NCBI RefSeq assembly: GCF_000527175.1
Contig: NZ_AZUR01000001.1
Location: forward strand, 3,869,001-3,933,000
DNA from: Pseudogulbenkiania sp. MAI-1
Lineage (GTDB): Bacteria > Pseudomonadota > Gammaproteobacteria > Burkholderiales > Chromobacteriaceae
Direction of reading: 5' to 3'
DNA length: 64,000 nucleotides
Each line of letters begins with the position of its first letter. Position 1 is the stretch's first letter. Of the stretch, positions 1 to 7,774 are shown piece after piece. The notes under the pieces are model-generated. The model was not told the DNA's origin. It worked only from the letters and a program-made list of their open reading frames with translations, and did not search any database. Made by a program: the position numbers and the translations under genes.

Positions 1-170
1 TGCTGACCGGGCTGGACGACACCGTGGCCGCACGCACCCAGATCAGCACCATGATCGCCAACCCCTTCACCACCATGGTGCAGTCCTCCTCGATCCGTCT
101 GAAGGAACTGCTGCTCGACGCGCCTTCGCTGCTGGTCGCCTGCGGCTTGGCCCTGAGGAGGTTCGACTGA
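1..170 (+). CDS. pilM: PilM, C-terminal fragment (type IV pilus inner-membrane assembly protein)
   Basis: Only the last 55 codons are inside the window, read from position 3 to the TGA at 168-170. The translation ends ACGLALRRFD, the usual PilM C-terminus. PilM is an actin-like cytoplasmic ATP-binding protein that binds the N-terminal tail of PilN and links the pilus motor to the alignment complex; none of its ATP-binding motifs are visible here. The stop overlaps the pilN ATG (ATGA), so the two are translationally coupled. Identification rests on the short tail plus the intact pilNOPQ order downstream. Confidence 0.9.
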   Translation, partial: LTGLDDTVAARTQISTMIANPFTTMVQSSSIRLKELLLDAPSLLVACGLALRRFD

Positions 171-754
171 TGATACGCATCAACCTGCTCCCGCACCGCG
201 AACAGAGCAAGGAAGCTCACCGCCACCGCTTCCAGATCCTGCTGGTCGGCGCCATCGTCACCGCCGGGCTCATCGTCGCCTCGAGCTACCTGGTGCTGGA
301 CAGCCGCATCGGCCATCAGCAGCATCGCAATCAGTACCTGCAGGACGCGATCGCCAAATTGGACGGCCAGATCAAGAAGATCGAGGGGCTCAAGAAAGAG
401 CGCGACGACCTGCTGGCCCGCAAACAGCTGGTCGAACAATTGCAGCAAGGCCGCAACGAGGCCACCCACATCTTCGACCAGCTGGTACGACAGACCCCGG
501 ACGGCGTCTACTTGCGCGACTTCAAGCAGAACGGCCGCAGCTTCGATGTGGCCGGTTACGCCTTGTCCGGCGCACGCGTATCCAACTACATGCGCACCCT
601 GGCGCAATCCACCACGTTCAACGCCCCCGCCCTGGTCGAGGTCAAGGCCGCCATCGTCAACAACCAGCGCGTCAGCGAGTTTACCCTGCGGCTGGGCATG
701 AAGGGGCCGGAGCAAGCCGCCCCCGCCACGGACAAAAATGGAGCCCGGCCATGA
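170..754 (+). CDS. pilN: PilN, type IV pilus inner-membrane alignment protein
   Basis: A 194-residue bitopic protein. The N-terminus MIRINLLPHR is the conserved cytoplasmic PilM-binding motif. One transmembrane segment lies at about residues 22-45, followed by a coiled coil (about 50-100) and a ferredoxin-like periplasmic domain. PilN pairs with PilO and transmits the PilM state to the periplasm. The start is fixed by the ATGA overlap with pilM. The end overlaps pilO by 4 nt, so pilM-N-O-P-Q reads as one tightly coupled operon. Length is normal for the family. Confidence 0.96.
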   Translation: MIRINLLPHREQSKEAHRHRFQILLVGAIVTAGLIVASSYLVLDSRIGHQQHRNQYLQDAIAKLDGQIKKIEGLKKERDDLLARKQLVEQLQQGRNEATHIFDQLVRQTPDGVYLRDFKQNGRSFDVAGYALSGARVSNYMRTLAQSTTFNAPALVEVKAAIVNNQRVSEFTLRLGMKGPEQAAPATDKNGARP

Positions 755-1389
755 CGCTCGACGAATTGCGCAACCTCGACCCAAAAGACATGCCGAACTG
801 GCCGCTGCCGGCCCAGGCCGGCGCCCTGGTGTTCCTGATCGGCCTGATCGTCTTCCTCGGCTATTACCTGGTGCTGGGCGACCAGCTCGACGAACTCGAC
901 AGCGCCCAGCGCCAGGAAGAGCAGCTCAAGCAGACCTATCTCGACAAAAAGCGCCAGGCCATCAACCTCGAGGCACTGGAGCAGCAACTGGCCGAGATCC
1001 AGCGCTCGTTCGGCGCCCTGCTCAAGCAGTTGCCCAGCAAATCCGAAATGGAATCGCTGCTGACCGAGATCAACCAGGCCGGCATCGGCCGCGGCCTGCA
1101 GTTCGAACTGTTCCGCCCCGGTGGTGAAATCAAGTCGGCGGAAATGGCCGAACTGCCCATCAGCATCCGCCTCAGCGGCAACTACAAGGAACTGGCCTCC
1201 TTCGTCAGCGACGTCGGCCAGCTCTCCCGGATCGTCACACTGGGCGACATCAAGCTCTCGCCGCTGGACGCCCGGGCCAACCCGACGGCCAGCCCACGCC
1301 TGAGCATGGAAGCCACGGCCAAGACCTACCGCTCGCTGGAGCCCGAAGAGCGCATCGCCGCCATCAACCAGAAAGAGGCCAAGAAATGA
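751..1389 (+). CDS. pilO: PilO, type IV pilus inner-membrane alignment protein
   Basis: 212 residues: a short cytoplasmic tail, one membrane segment at about residues 25-45, a charged coiled coil at about 48-100, then a periplasmic domain. It is the structural partner of PilN and binds PilP. It starts inside the pilN stop (ATGA) and overlaps pilP by 4 nt. The order pilN-pilO-pilP-pilQ and the length match the family. Nothing is missing or rearranged. Confidence 0.96.
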   Translation: MTLDELRNLDPKDMPNWPLPAQAGALVFLIGLIVFLGYYLVLGDQLDELDSAQRQEEQLKQTYLDKKRQAINLEALEQQLAEIQRSFGALLKQLPSKSEMESLLTEINQAGIGRGLQFELFRPGGEIKSAEMAELPISIRLSGNYKELASFVSDVGQLSRIVTLGDIKLSPLDARANPTASPRLSMEATAKTYRSLEPEERIAAINQKEAKK

Positions 1390-1901
1390 GCAAATCCGGC
1401 TTCTTGGGCCTGCTGCTGCTCCTGACCGGCTGCGGCAGCGGCGCCACCGATGACCTGGACCGCTGGATGAACGAAGCGGGCAAGGGCCTGGCCGGCCAGA
1501 TCGACCCCATCCCCATGGCCCAGCCGTACCAGCCCTTCGTGTACCAGGCCTTCGATCTGCGCGACCCGTTCGACCCGCAAAAGCTGTTGACCGCCAAACG
1601 GCAGAACAGCGCCAACGCCCCGGATTTCGACCGCCCGCGCGAGACGCTGGAAAACTACGATCTGGACAAGCTGAAGATGGTCGGCATCCTCAAACGCGGC
1701 GGCGTGACCTACGGACTGATCCGTTCCCCGGAGGGCAGCATCTACCGGGTGCAGCCCGGTAACTTCATGGGTCCCAATTTCGGGCTGATCAAACGCATCA
1801 CCGAAACCGAAATCGAGTTGGCCGAAACGGTGGAAGACCTGAACGGCGAATGGGTACAGCGCACGACGACCATGTACCTCGTAGAACAAGGGCAGAAATA
1901 A
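1386..1901 (+). CDS. pilP: PilP, type IV pilus inner-membrane lipoprotein
   Basis: 171 residues with a lipoprotein signal peptide ending in the lipobox LLTGC (acylated Cys at residue 17). A disordered linker follows, then the beta-rich HR domain from about residue 85 (KMVGILKRGG... YRVQPGNFMG). PilP bridges PilN/PilO in the inner membrane to the PilQ N-domains. It overlaps pilO by 4 nt and pilQ by one base (TAATG), so the reading frames are coupled throughout. Confidence 0.95.
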   Translation: MSKSGFLGLLLLLTGCGSGATDDLDRWMNEAGKGLAGQIDPIPMAQPYQPFVYQAFDLRDPFDPQKLLTAKRQNSANAPDFDRPRETLENYDLDKLKMVGILKRGGVTYGLIRSPEGSIYRVQPGNFMGPNFGLIKRITETEIELAETVEDLNGEWVQRTTTMYLVEQGQK

Positions 1902-3994
1902 TGAACAAGCACGCCATCAAACTGCTATCCGGCATCGGGCTGGCGCTCTCTTTCACGCTGGTCCATGCCGGCGTGGCCATTACGGGGATCAACGTCAGCA
2001 AGACCGACGGGGACGAACAGATTCTTCAGCTGACATTCGATGGCCCGGTACCCAAGCCCAACAGTTTCGCCATCTCCAACCCGCCCAGAATCGCGCTGGA
2101 CTTTGCCGACACCGACGTGAAGCTCTCCAGCACCTTCACCGAACTGGGCAACCCCTTGGTACGCTCCGCCGTCGCCGTCTCCAGCAATGGCCGCTCCCGC
2201 GTCGTGCTGAACCTGAGTAAGAACGCCTCCTATTCCACCCGCGTCAGCAACAATACCCTGCTGATCAGCCTGAACAGCAACCTGCAGGCCGAGCAACGGG
2301 CCGCCGCCCCGCTCGACACCACGCCCGCCAGCCCCTCCACGATGGCCGTCGCCACCTCCCGCATCCCCCTTGCACTGGATTTCCGGCGCGGCAGCAGCGG
2401 GTCGGGCCGGGTCGAAATCAACCTGCCGTCCAACGATGTCCCGGTGGACATCAAACGGCAGGGCAAGAATATCGTGGTGGACATCCTGGGCAGCAATCTG
2501 CCGCCTGGGCAGGACCGCAAACTCGACGTCACCGACTTCGGCACGCCGGTTGGCAAGATCGACGCCATGAACCAGGGCAAGAACAGTCGCATCGTGATCC
2601 AGCCGCAAGGCGACTGGGATTACTCGTCGTACCAGACCGACCGCAAGCTGGTGGTCGAGGTCAAGAAGCTGAGCGCGGATCAAAAAGCCCAAAACGAACT
2701 GGAAAAACCGGTTTACAAGGGTGACAAGCTGTCGCTCAATTTCCAGGACATCGAAATCCGCACCGTGCTGCAGGTCATCGCCGAATTCACCGGCCTCAAC
2801 ATCGTCACCAGCGACTCGGTCAGCGGCAAGATCACGCTGCGCCTGAAAGACGTGCCGTGGGATCAGGCGCTCGACCTGATCCTCGACAGCAAGGGGCTGG
2901 ACAAACGCCGCACCGGCAACATCATCCGCATCGCTCCGCGCGAAGAACTGATGGCGCGGGACAAACAGGCTTTCGAGGCCAAGAACCAGCTGACGACGCT
3001 GGAGCCGCTGCGCTCGGAAACCTTCGTGCTGCGCTACCGCAGCGCCGAGGACTTCAAGAAAATCCTGGAAGAAGACAGCAAGGGGGGCACTGGCAGCGGC
3101 CGGCGCAATACCCTGCTCTCGGAGCGCGGCAGCGCCCTGATCGACCCGAAAACCAACACCCTGATCATCAACGATACCTCGACGGTGATCGACAAGATTC
3201 GCGATCTGATCGAGAAGACCGACACGGCGGTCAAGCAGGTGCTGATCGAGGCGCGCATCGTCGAGGCCAGCGACAACTTCAGCCGGGAGTTGGGCGTCAA
3301 GCTGTCGTATGACCGGGTCGGCCGCCTCAGCCTGGGCGGTTCGCTCTCCAATGTCATCGACAATGCTGGCAGGGCTGCTGGTAAACCTTATGTGGTGCAG
3401 CCAGGGGTCAATGTCCCCATAACCGGCACGCCGGCGGGCACCATCGGGGCACTCTACCGGGCGGGGGCCAGCAACCTCATCGGCCTGGAACTGCAAGCCT
3501 TGCAGACCGAGAGCAAGGGCAAGATCATCGCCAGCCCGCGCGTGCTGACGTCAGACCGCTCCGAGGCCACCATCGAGCAGGGCCAGGAAATTCCCTACCA
3601 GGAAGCGTCTTCCAGCGGCGCCACCTCGACCTCGTTCAAGAAGGCCGTGTTGAGCCTGAAGGTGAAACCCCAGATCACCCCGGACAACACTATCCTGATG
3701 GACATCCAGATCAACAAGGACAGCGCCGACTTCGCCAACCTGTCGGGCGGCGTGCCTTCGCTCAAGACCAAGAAGGTCAATACCCAGGTGTTGGTCGAGA
3801 ACGGCGGCACGGTGGTGATCGGCGGCATCTATACCCAGGACCAAAGCGACGGCGTCACCAAGGTGCCGCTGCTGGGTGACATCCCGCTGTTGGGAGCCCT
3901 GTTCCGCAGCCGGTCCAAGCAGGACGACCGCACCGAACTGCTGGTCTTCCTCACCCCCCGCGTCGTGGACAATCTGAACCCCGGCGGTCAATAA
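1901..3994 (+). CDS. pilQ: PilQ, type IV pilus outer-membrane secretin
   Basis: 697 residues from the ATG that overlaps the pilP stop by one base. An upstream in-frame ATG at 1850 is rejected because it lies inside pilP and precedes the signal peptide (about residues 1-21, ending VHA). Two AMIN-type peptidoglycan-binding regions occupy roughly residues 25-270. The secretin N-domains follow (NFQDIEIRTVLQVIAEFTG, about 280-450), and then the secretin pore domain (about 480-690), which ends DRTELLVFLTPRVV. PilQ oligomerises into the gated channel through which the pilus leaves the cell. It is the last pil gene of the operon; the next 35 bp lead into aroK. Confidence 0.97.
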   Translation: MNKHAIKLLSGIGLALSFTLVHAGVAITGINVSKTDGDEQILQLTFDGPVPKPNSFAISNPPRIALDFADTDVKLSSTFTELGNPLVRSAVAVSSNGRSRVVLNLSKNASYSTRVSNNTLLISLNSNLQAEQRAAAPLDTTPASPSTMAVATSRIPLALDFRRGSSGSGRVEINLPSNDVPVDIKRQGKNIVVDILGSNLPPGQDRKLDVTDFGTPVGKIDAMNQGKNSRIVIQPQGDWDYSSYQTDRKLVVEVKKLSADQKAQNELEKPVYKGDKLSLNFQDIEIRTVLQVIAEFTGLNIVTSDSVSGKITLRLKDVPWDQALDLILDSKGLDKRRTGNIIRIAPREELMARDKQAFEAKNQLTTLEPLRSETFVLRYRSAEDFKKILEEDSKGGTGSGRRNTLLSERGSALIDPKTNTLIINDTSTVIDKIRDLIEKTDTAVKQVLIEARIVEASDNFSRELGVKLSYDRVGRLSLGGSLSNVIDNAGRAAGKPYVVQPGVNVPITGTPAGTIGALYRAGASNLIGLELQALQTESKGKIIASPRVLTSDRSEATIEQGQEIPYQEASSSGATSTSFKKAVLSLKVKPQITPDNTILMDIQINKDSADFANLSGGVPSLKTKKVNTQVLVENGGTVVIGGIYTQDQSDGVTKVPLLGDIPLLGALFRSRSKQDDRTELLVFLTPRVVDNLNPGGQ

Positions 3995-4029
3995 ACCGGC
4001 GCAGACAGACCCCGCGCGGTTCCGCTACA

Positions 4030-4584
4030 ATGCCTGCCATGGATACACTGGCAGGCAATTTTTTTCTTGTCGGGCTGATGGGAGCCGGCAAGACGACGGT
4101 AGGCAGGGCGCTGGCGCGCAAGACCGGCAAGACCTTTTACGACTCCGATCACGAAATCGAGACCAAGACGGGGGTCAAGGTCGCCACCATCTTCGAGATC
4201 GAAGGCGAGCAGCGCTTTCGCGACCGGGAAAGTTGCGCCATTGCCGAACTGGTACGGCGCGACAACATCATCCTGGCCACCGGCGGCGGCGCCATCCTGC
4301 GCCCGGAAAACCGCCAGTTGCTGAAGAAGCATGGCGTGGTGATTTACCTGCGCGCCAATATCGACGATCTGCTGGCCCGCACCCAGCACGACCGCAACCG
4401 TCCCCTGCTGCAGACCGCCGACCCCCGGGCCAAGCTGGAAAGCCTGCTCAAGGAACGCGATCCGCTCTACACCGAGGTGGCCGACCTGATCGTCGACACC
4501 ACCCAGCAAAACGTCAATCTGCTGGTGAACCAGCTCGAAGCGCAACTGCTCGAGCGCCAGCGCCGCCAAGACTCCAGACCATGA
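4030..4584 (+). CDS. aroK: Shikimate kinase
   Basis: 184 residues. AroK phosphorylates shikimate with ATP in the chorismate pathway. Walker A is GLMGAGKTT (residues 15-23). The D-x-D-x-E-like stretch YDSDHEIE and the LID-region RNRPLLQ are present, as is the glycine-rich ATGGGAIL. Two in-frame ATGs (4030 and 4039) are possible. Neither has a clear Shine-Dalgarno, and both sit in a terminator-like hairpin. The stop overlaps the aroB ATG. Placement after pilQ is common in beta- and gammaproteobacteria. Confidence 0.96.
   Translation: MPAMDTLAGNFFLVGLMGAGKTTVGRALARKTGKTFYDSDHEIETKTGVKVATIFEIEGEQRFRDRESCAIAELVRRDNIILATGGGAILRPENRQLLKKHGVVIYLRANIDDLLARTQHDRNRPLLQTADPRAKLESLLKERDPLYTEVADLIVDTTQQNVNLLVNQLEAQLLERQRRQDSRP
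4031..4065 (+). terminator. Intrinsic terminator-like hairpin over the aroK start
   Basis: Perfect 9-bp inverted repeat TGCCTGCCA (4031-4039) and TGGCAGGCA (4049-4057), with a 9-nt loop and an A, followed by seven T (4059-4065). By shape it is a normal terminator for pilMNOPQ, but it covers both candidate aroK start codons (4030 and 4039). The structure is certain; whether it stops transcription or controls aroK translation is inferred. Confidence 0.7.
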
Positions 4585-5669
4585 TCACCCTAGACCTGAC
4601 GCTGCCCGACGCCCACTACCCCATTCACATCGGCCGCCACCTGCTGGCCCAGGTCGATCTGCTCAAGCCCCATCTGCCCATTCCCAGCGTGGCGATCGTC
4701 ACCAACACCACCATCGCTCCGCTCTACCTCGAGCTGCTGGAACAGGCCCTGCGCAGCGCCGGTGTCGCCTGCCGCAGCATCGTCCTGCCCGACGGGGAAT
4801 CCTACAAGACCTGGGACACGCTCAACCTGATCTTCGACGCCCTGCTGGCCGGCAATTGCGAGCGCAAGACCACCCTGATCGCCCTGGGAGGCGGGGTGAT
4901 CGGCGACATGACCGGCTTTGCCGCCGCCTGCTACCAGCGCGGAGCGCCCTTCATCCAGATTCCGACCACCCTGCTCGCCCAAGTCGACTCGTCGGTCGGC
5001 GGCAAGACGGCGATCAACCACCCGCTCGGCAAGAACATGATCGGGGCCTTCTACCAGCCGCGCGCCGTCATCGCCGACATGGCGCTGCTGGATACGCTGC
5101 CGGATCGCGAGTTGTCCGCCGGCCTGGCCGAAGTCATCAAGTATGGCCTGCTCGGCGATGCCGCGTTCCTGGGCTGGCTGGAGAGCCACATCGAGCAGTT
5201 GCGCGCCCGCGACCCCGATTCGCTGCAGTACGCCGTGAAGCGTTGCTGCGAAATGAAGGCGGACATCGTCGGGCAGGACGAAAAGGAAAGCGGCGTCCGC
5301 GCCCTCCTGAACCTGGGTCACACCTTCGGCCATGCCATCGAGGCGGGCCTCGGCTATGGCGAATGGCTGCATGGCGAGGCCGTAGCCGCCGGCATGGTGC
5401 TGGCCGCCGCTACCTCGCACGAACTGGGATGGCTGAGCGAGGCCGACGTGGAACGCGTCGTCCGGCTCATCGAGCGCGCCGGCCTGCCGGTCAAGGCCCC
5501 GAACCTTGGGCCGGCCGAATGGCTGAGGCACATGGGGCACGACAAGAAAGTCGAACAGGGCAAGCTGCGCTTCGTGCTGCTGAAGCAACTGGGCCAAGCG
5601 GTCATCAGCAGCGATGTCGGCCCCGAGATCCTGCAACGGGTGCTGACCGGGGGGCACATTACCGCTTAA
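4581..5669 (+). CDS. aroB: 3-dehydroquinate synthase
   Basis: 362 residues from the ATG overlapping the aroK stop (ATGA). AroB converts DAHP to 3-dehydroquinate using NAD and a divalent metal. Family motifs are intact: DGESYK, GGGVIGDMTGFAA, IPTTLLAQVDSSVGGKTA and the metal-ligand segment LNLGHTFGHAIE with the later HGEAV. The open frame extends upstream through aroK, but that part is a shadow. With aroK it gives two steps of the shikimate pathway in one coupled pair. Confidence 0.97.
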   Translation: MITLDLTLPDAHYPIHIGRHLLAQVDLLKPHLPIPSVAIVTNTTIAPLYLELLEQALRSAGVACRSIVLPDGESYKTWDTLNLIFDALLAGNCERKTTLIALGGGVIGDMTGFAAACYQRGAPFIQIPTTLLAQVDSSVGGKTAINHPLGKNMIGAFYQPRAVIADMALLDTLPDRELSAGLAEVIKYGLLGDAAFLGWLESHIEQLRARDPDSLQYAVKRCCEMKADIVGQDEKESGVRALLNLGHTFGHAIEAGLGYGEWLHGEAVAAGMVLAAATSHELGWLSEADVERVVRLIERAGLPVKAPNLGPAEWLRHMGHDKKVEQGKLRFVLLKQLGQAVISSDVGPEILQRVLTGGHITA

Positions 5670-5771
5670 CCGGCGCGCGGCAGGGCACTACGAATTTCTA
5701 CGGATTGATCGGCCCCTCGACTTCACTTGATAATCCTCCGACACCTTTCAAAGAGTACAAGGGGAAAAACA

Positions 5772-6149
5772 ATGGACGTTCTGGGAGGATTGACCGCAAG
5801 CTTGGCCATCATGGTGGTTTTTTCCCTGCTGCGAAGGGCATGGAAGGCCGCCACCTACAAGCCGCCGAAAGCGCGGGGGATCGATCCGGTAGCCGAAGCC
5901 GAGGTGTTCCTGGCCTACGGCAAGACCGGCGAGGCGGTCAGGGTGCTCAAGGATGTGCTGGACGAGGAGCCGGACAATATGGCGGCCAAGGTCGCCCTGT
6001 TGCGGGCCTATTCCACCAACCGCAACGCCAAGGCCTATTCCCTTCTCGCGCGCGACGTGCATGCCCGCCTGCATGGCCAGCCGGTCTGGAAAACCATTCA
6101 GCAGAATGGGCGCGACCTGGACCCGGCCAATCCCTTGTTCAATGCCTGA
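5772..6149 (+). CDS. Small membrane protein with a FimV C-terminal domain
   Basis: 125 residues from the ATG preceded by AGGGGAAAA. A hydrophobic anchor (about residues 3-19) is followed by a basic stretch, then a TPR-like helical region (EAEVFLAYGKTGEAVRVLKDVLDEEPDN). It ends WKTIQQNGRDLDPANPLF, which matches the C-terminal domain of FimV/HubP polar-hub proteins. The LysM domain and the long acidic region of full FimV are absent, so this is a stand-alone version. It sits about 100 bp after aroB in the pil-aro block and ends at a strong terminator. A role in pilus or polar organisation is inferred from domain and position only. Confidence 0.75.
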   Translation: MDVLGGLTASLAIMVVFSLLRRAWKAATYKPPKARGIDPVAEAEVFLAYGKTGEAVRVLKDVLDEEPDNMAAKVALLRAYSTNRNAKAYSLLARDVHARLHGQPVWKTIQQNGRDLDPANPLFNA

Positions 6150-6177
6150 AACCCGCCGGGCTGCACTCTGAACCAAT

Positions 6178-6216
6178 GACAAAAGCCTGTCGCATCCGAC
6201 AGGCTTTTGTCGTTTT
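6178..6216 (+). terminator. Intrinsic terminator after the pil-aro block
   Basis: A perfect 15-bp stem (6178-6192 with 6197-6211), CATC loop, then GTTTT. It lies between the convergent FimV-domain gene and the UDP-sugar dehydrogenase. Confidence 0.85.
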
Positions 6217-6251
6217 GGGCGACAACAAGGACCCTGGGGGCCCCGCCTTCA

Positions 6252-7535
6252 TTACAGCCGCCAGTAACGCGCCCCGGCCTCCACCAGCGCGGCCTTGTCG
6301 AGCTTCCCCTTCACGTCGATGATGACCGGCACGCCGCGGCACTGGCGCAGCCAGTCGGCGGTCGACAGCGCAGCAAACTCGTGGTGGGCCACGGCAACGA
6401 TCACCGCATCCGCCGGGGCCAGCTGCGCCATCGGCACCAGGTCGACGCCGTACTCATGGCGCGCCTCGGCGGCGTCCGCCTGGGGATCCGCCACCTGCAC
6501 CTGGATGCCGAACTCGCGCAGCTCAGTCACCACGTCGATCACGCGCGAGTTGCGCAGATCCGGGCAGTTTTCCTTGAAGGTCAGGCCCAGCACCGTGACG
6601 GTACTGCCGAGGATGTTGATGCCGGCGTGGATCATCTCCTTGATGGCACGCTGGGCGATGAAGGTCCCCATGCCGTTGTTGATGCGGCGTCCGGCGTGGA
6701 TCACCTGCGGGATGTAACCCAGTTGCTCGGCCTTGTAGGTCAGATAGTACGGGTCGACTCCGATGCAGTGCCCCCCCACCAGCCCCGGACGGAACGGCAG
6801 GAAGTTCCACTTGGTGCCGGCGGCTTCCAGCACGTCCAGCGTGTCGATGCCCATCTTCTCGAACAGTACCGCCAGTTCGTTCATCAAGGCGATGTTGAGG
6901 TCACGCTGGGTGTTCTCGATCACCTTGGCGGCCTCGGCCACCTTGATGGTCGGCGCCTTGTGCACGCCGGCCGTCACCACCGAGGCGTACACGTCCGCCA
7001 CGATCTCGAGCGTCGCCGCATCCTGGCCGGAGACGACCTTCTTGATCTTGGTGAAGGTGTGTTCCTTGTCGCCCGGATTGATCCGCTCCGGACTGTAGCC
7101 GACGGTGAAATCCACCCCGCACTTGAGGCCGGACACCCGCTCCAGGATCGGCACGCAGACTTCTTCGGTGACACCCGGGTAGACGGTGGACTCGTAGACC
7201 ACGATGGCCCCCGGCCGCAACGCCCTGGCAACGCTTTCCGAGGCTTTTTCGACCGGCGTCAGGTCCGGCTGGTGCGCATCGTCCACCGGCGTCGGTACCG
7301 CGACGATGTGGAAATCGGCCTCGGCCAGCACCGCCACATCGTCGGTGTAGACGATATCGGCCGCCGCCAGTTCGGCGTCTTCCACTTCCAGCGTACGGTC
7401 ATGGCCATCCCGGAGTTCCGCCAAGCGTTGCTGGTTGATGTCGAAGCCGATCACCCGGCTTTTCTGGCCGAAAGCAACGGCGACAGGAAGGCCCACATAG
7501 CCCAGGCCAACGACAGAGACTTTGCGATCCGGCAC
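6252..7535 (-). CDS. tviB: UDP-N-acetylhexosamine 6-dehydrogenase (TviB/WbpA type)
   Basis: 427 residues. It oxidises C6 of a UDP-GlcNAc/GalNAc-type sugar to the uronic acid with 2 NAD+, supplying acidic sugars for O-antigen or capsule. The N-terminal Rossmann motif is VGLGYVGLP (about residues 9-17), with ESTVYPG and YSPERINPGD. The catalytic Cys is C257 in GGHCIGVDPYYL, and TFKENCPDLRNS is near the C-terminal domain. The sequence is of the Vi-antigen TviB/WbpA group rather than the glucose dehydrogenase Ugd. The expected partner epimerase or other nucleotide-sugar enzymes are not in this window. The minus strand has TATAAT at 7573-7568, about 30 bp upstream, but no good -35. Confidence 0.88.
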   Translation of the reverse strand: MPDRKVSVVGLGYVGLPVAVAFGQKSRVIGFDINQQRLAELRDGHDRTLEVEDAELAAADIVYTDDVAVLAEADFHIVAVPTPVDDAHQPDLTPVEKASESVARALRPGAIVVYESTVYPGVTEEVCVPILERVSGLKCGVDFTVGYSPERINPGDKEHTFTKIKKVVSGQDAATLEIVADVYASVVTAGVHKAPTIKVAEAAKVIENTQRDLNIALMNELAVLFEKMGIDTLDVLEAAGTKWNFLPFRPGLVGGHCIGVDPYYLTYKAEQLGYIPQVIHAGRRINNGMGTFIAQRAIKEMIHAGINILGSTVTVLGLTFKENCPDLRNSRVIDVVTELREFGIQVQVADPQADAAEARHEYGVDLVPMAQLAPADAVIVAVAHHEFAALSTADWLRQCRGVPVIIDVKGKLDKAALVEAGARYWRL

Positions 7536-7774
7536 GATTCTGTTCTCTCAATACGAAAAATTGCTCAATTATACACTTCACCTCGCTCTCCCCTTTGGAT
7601 TGCAAGATGGGCTGAAACACCATATGCGCTGCGGTGGCGCCACGCGCGCTCCATTACCCGGCCCACTACGCGATATGGACTGGGAACCCTCGTCGGTTAA
7701 GAAGGTAACGGCAACGCCCCGGCCATGACGCCCAAGCCTGCCCGGACATAAGTAGCCCCTCCCCCCGGCGACCT
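7536..7774. other. Intergenic region upstream of tviB
   Basis: 239 bp with no credible gene. The half next to tviB is AT-richer than its surroundings and holds the minus-strand TATAAT (7573-7568), which suggests that tviB has its own promoter apart from the glycosyltransferase genes. Confidence 0.4.

Noticed and set aside
1850..1900. Upstream ATG for pilQ
   Set aside because: It lies within pilP and puts 17 polar residues before a normal signal peptide. The start at 1901 gives the TAATG overlap.
6207..7700. A 497-codon plus-strand frame
   Set aside because: It is antisense to tviB, whose catalytic motifs are intact.
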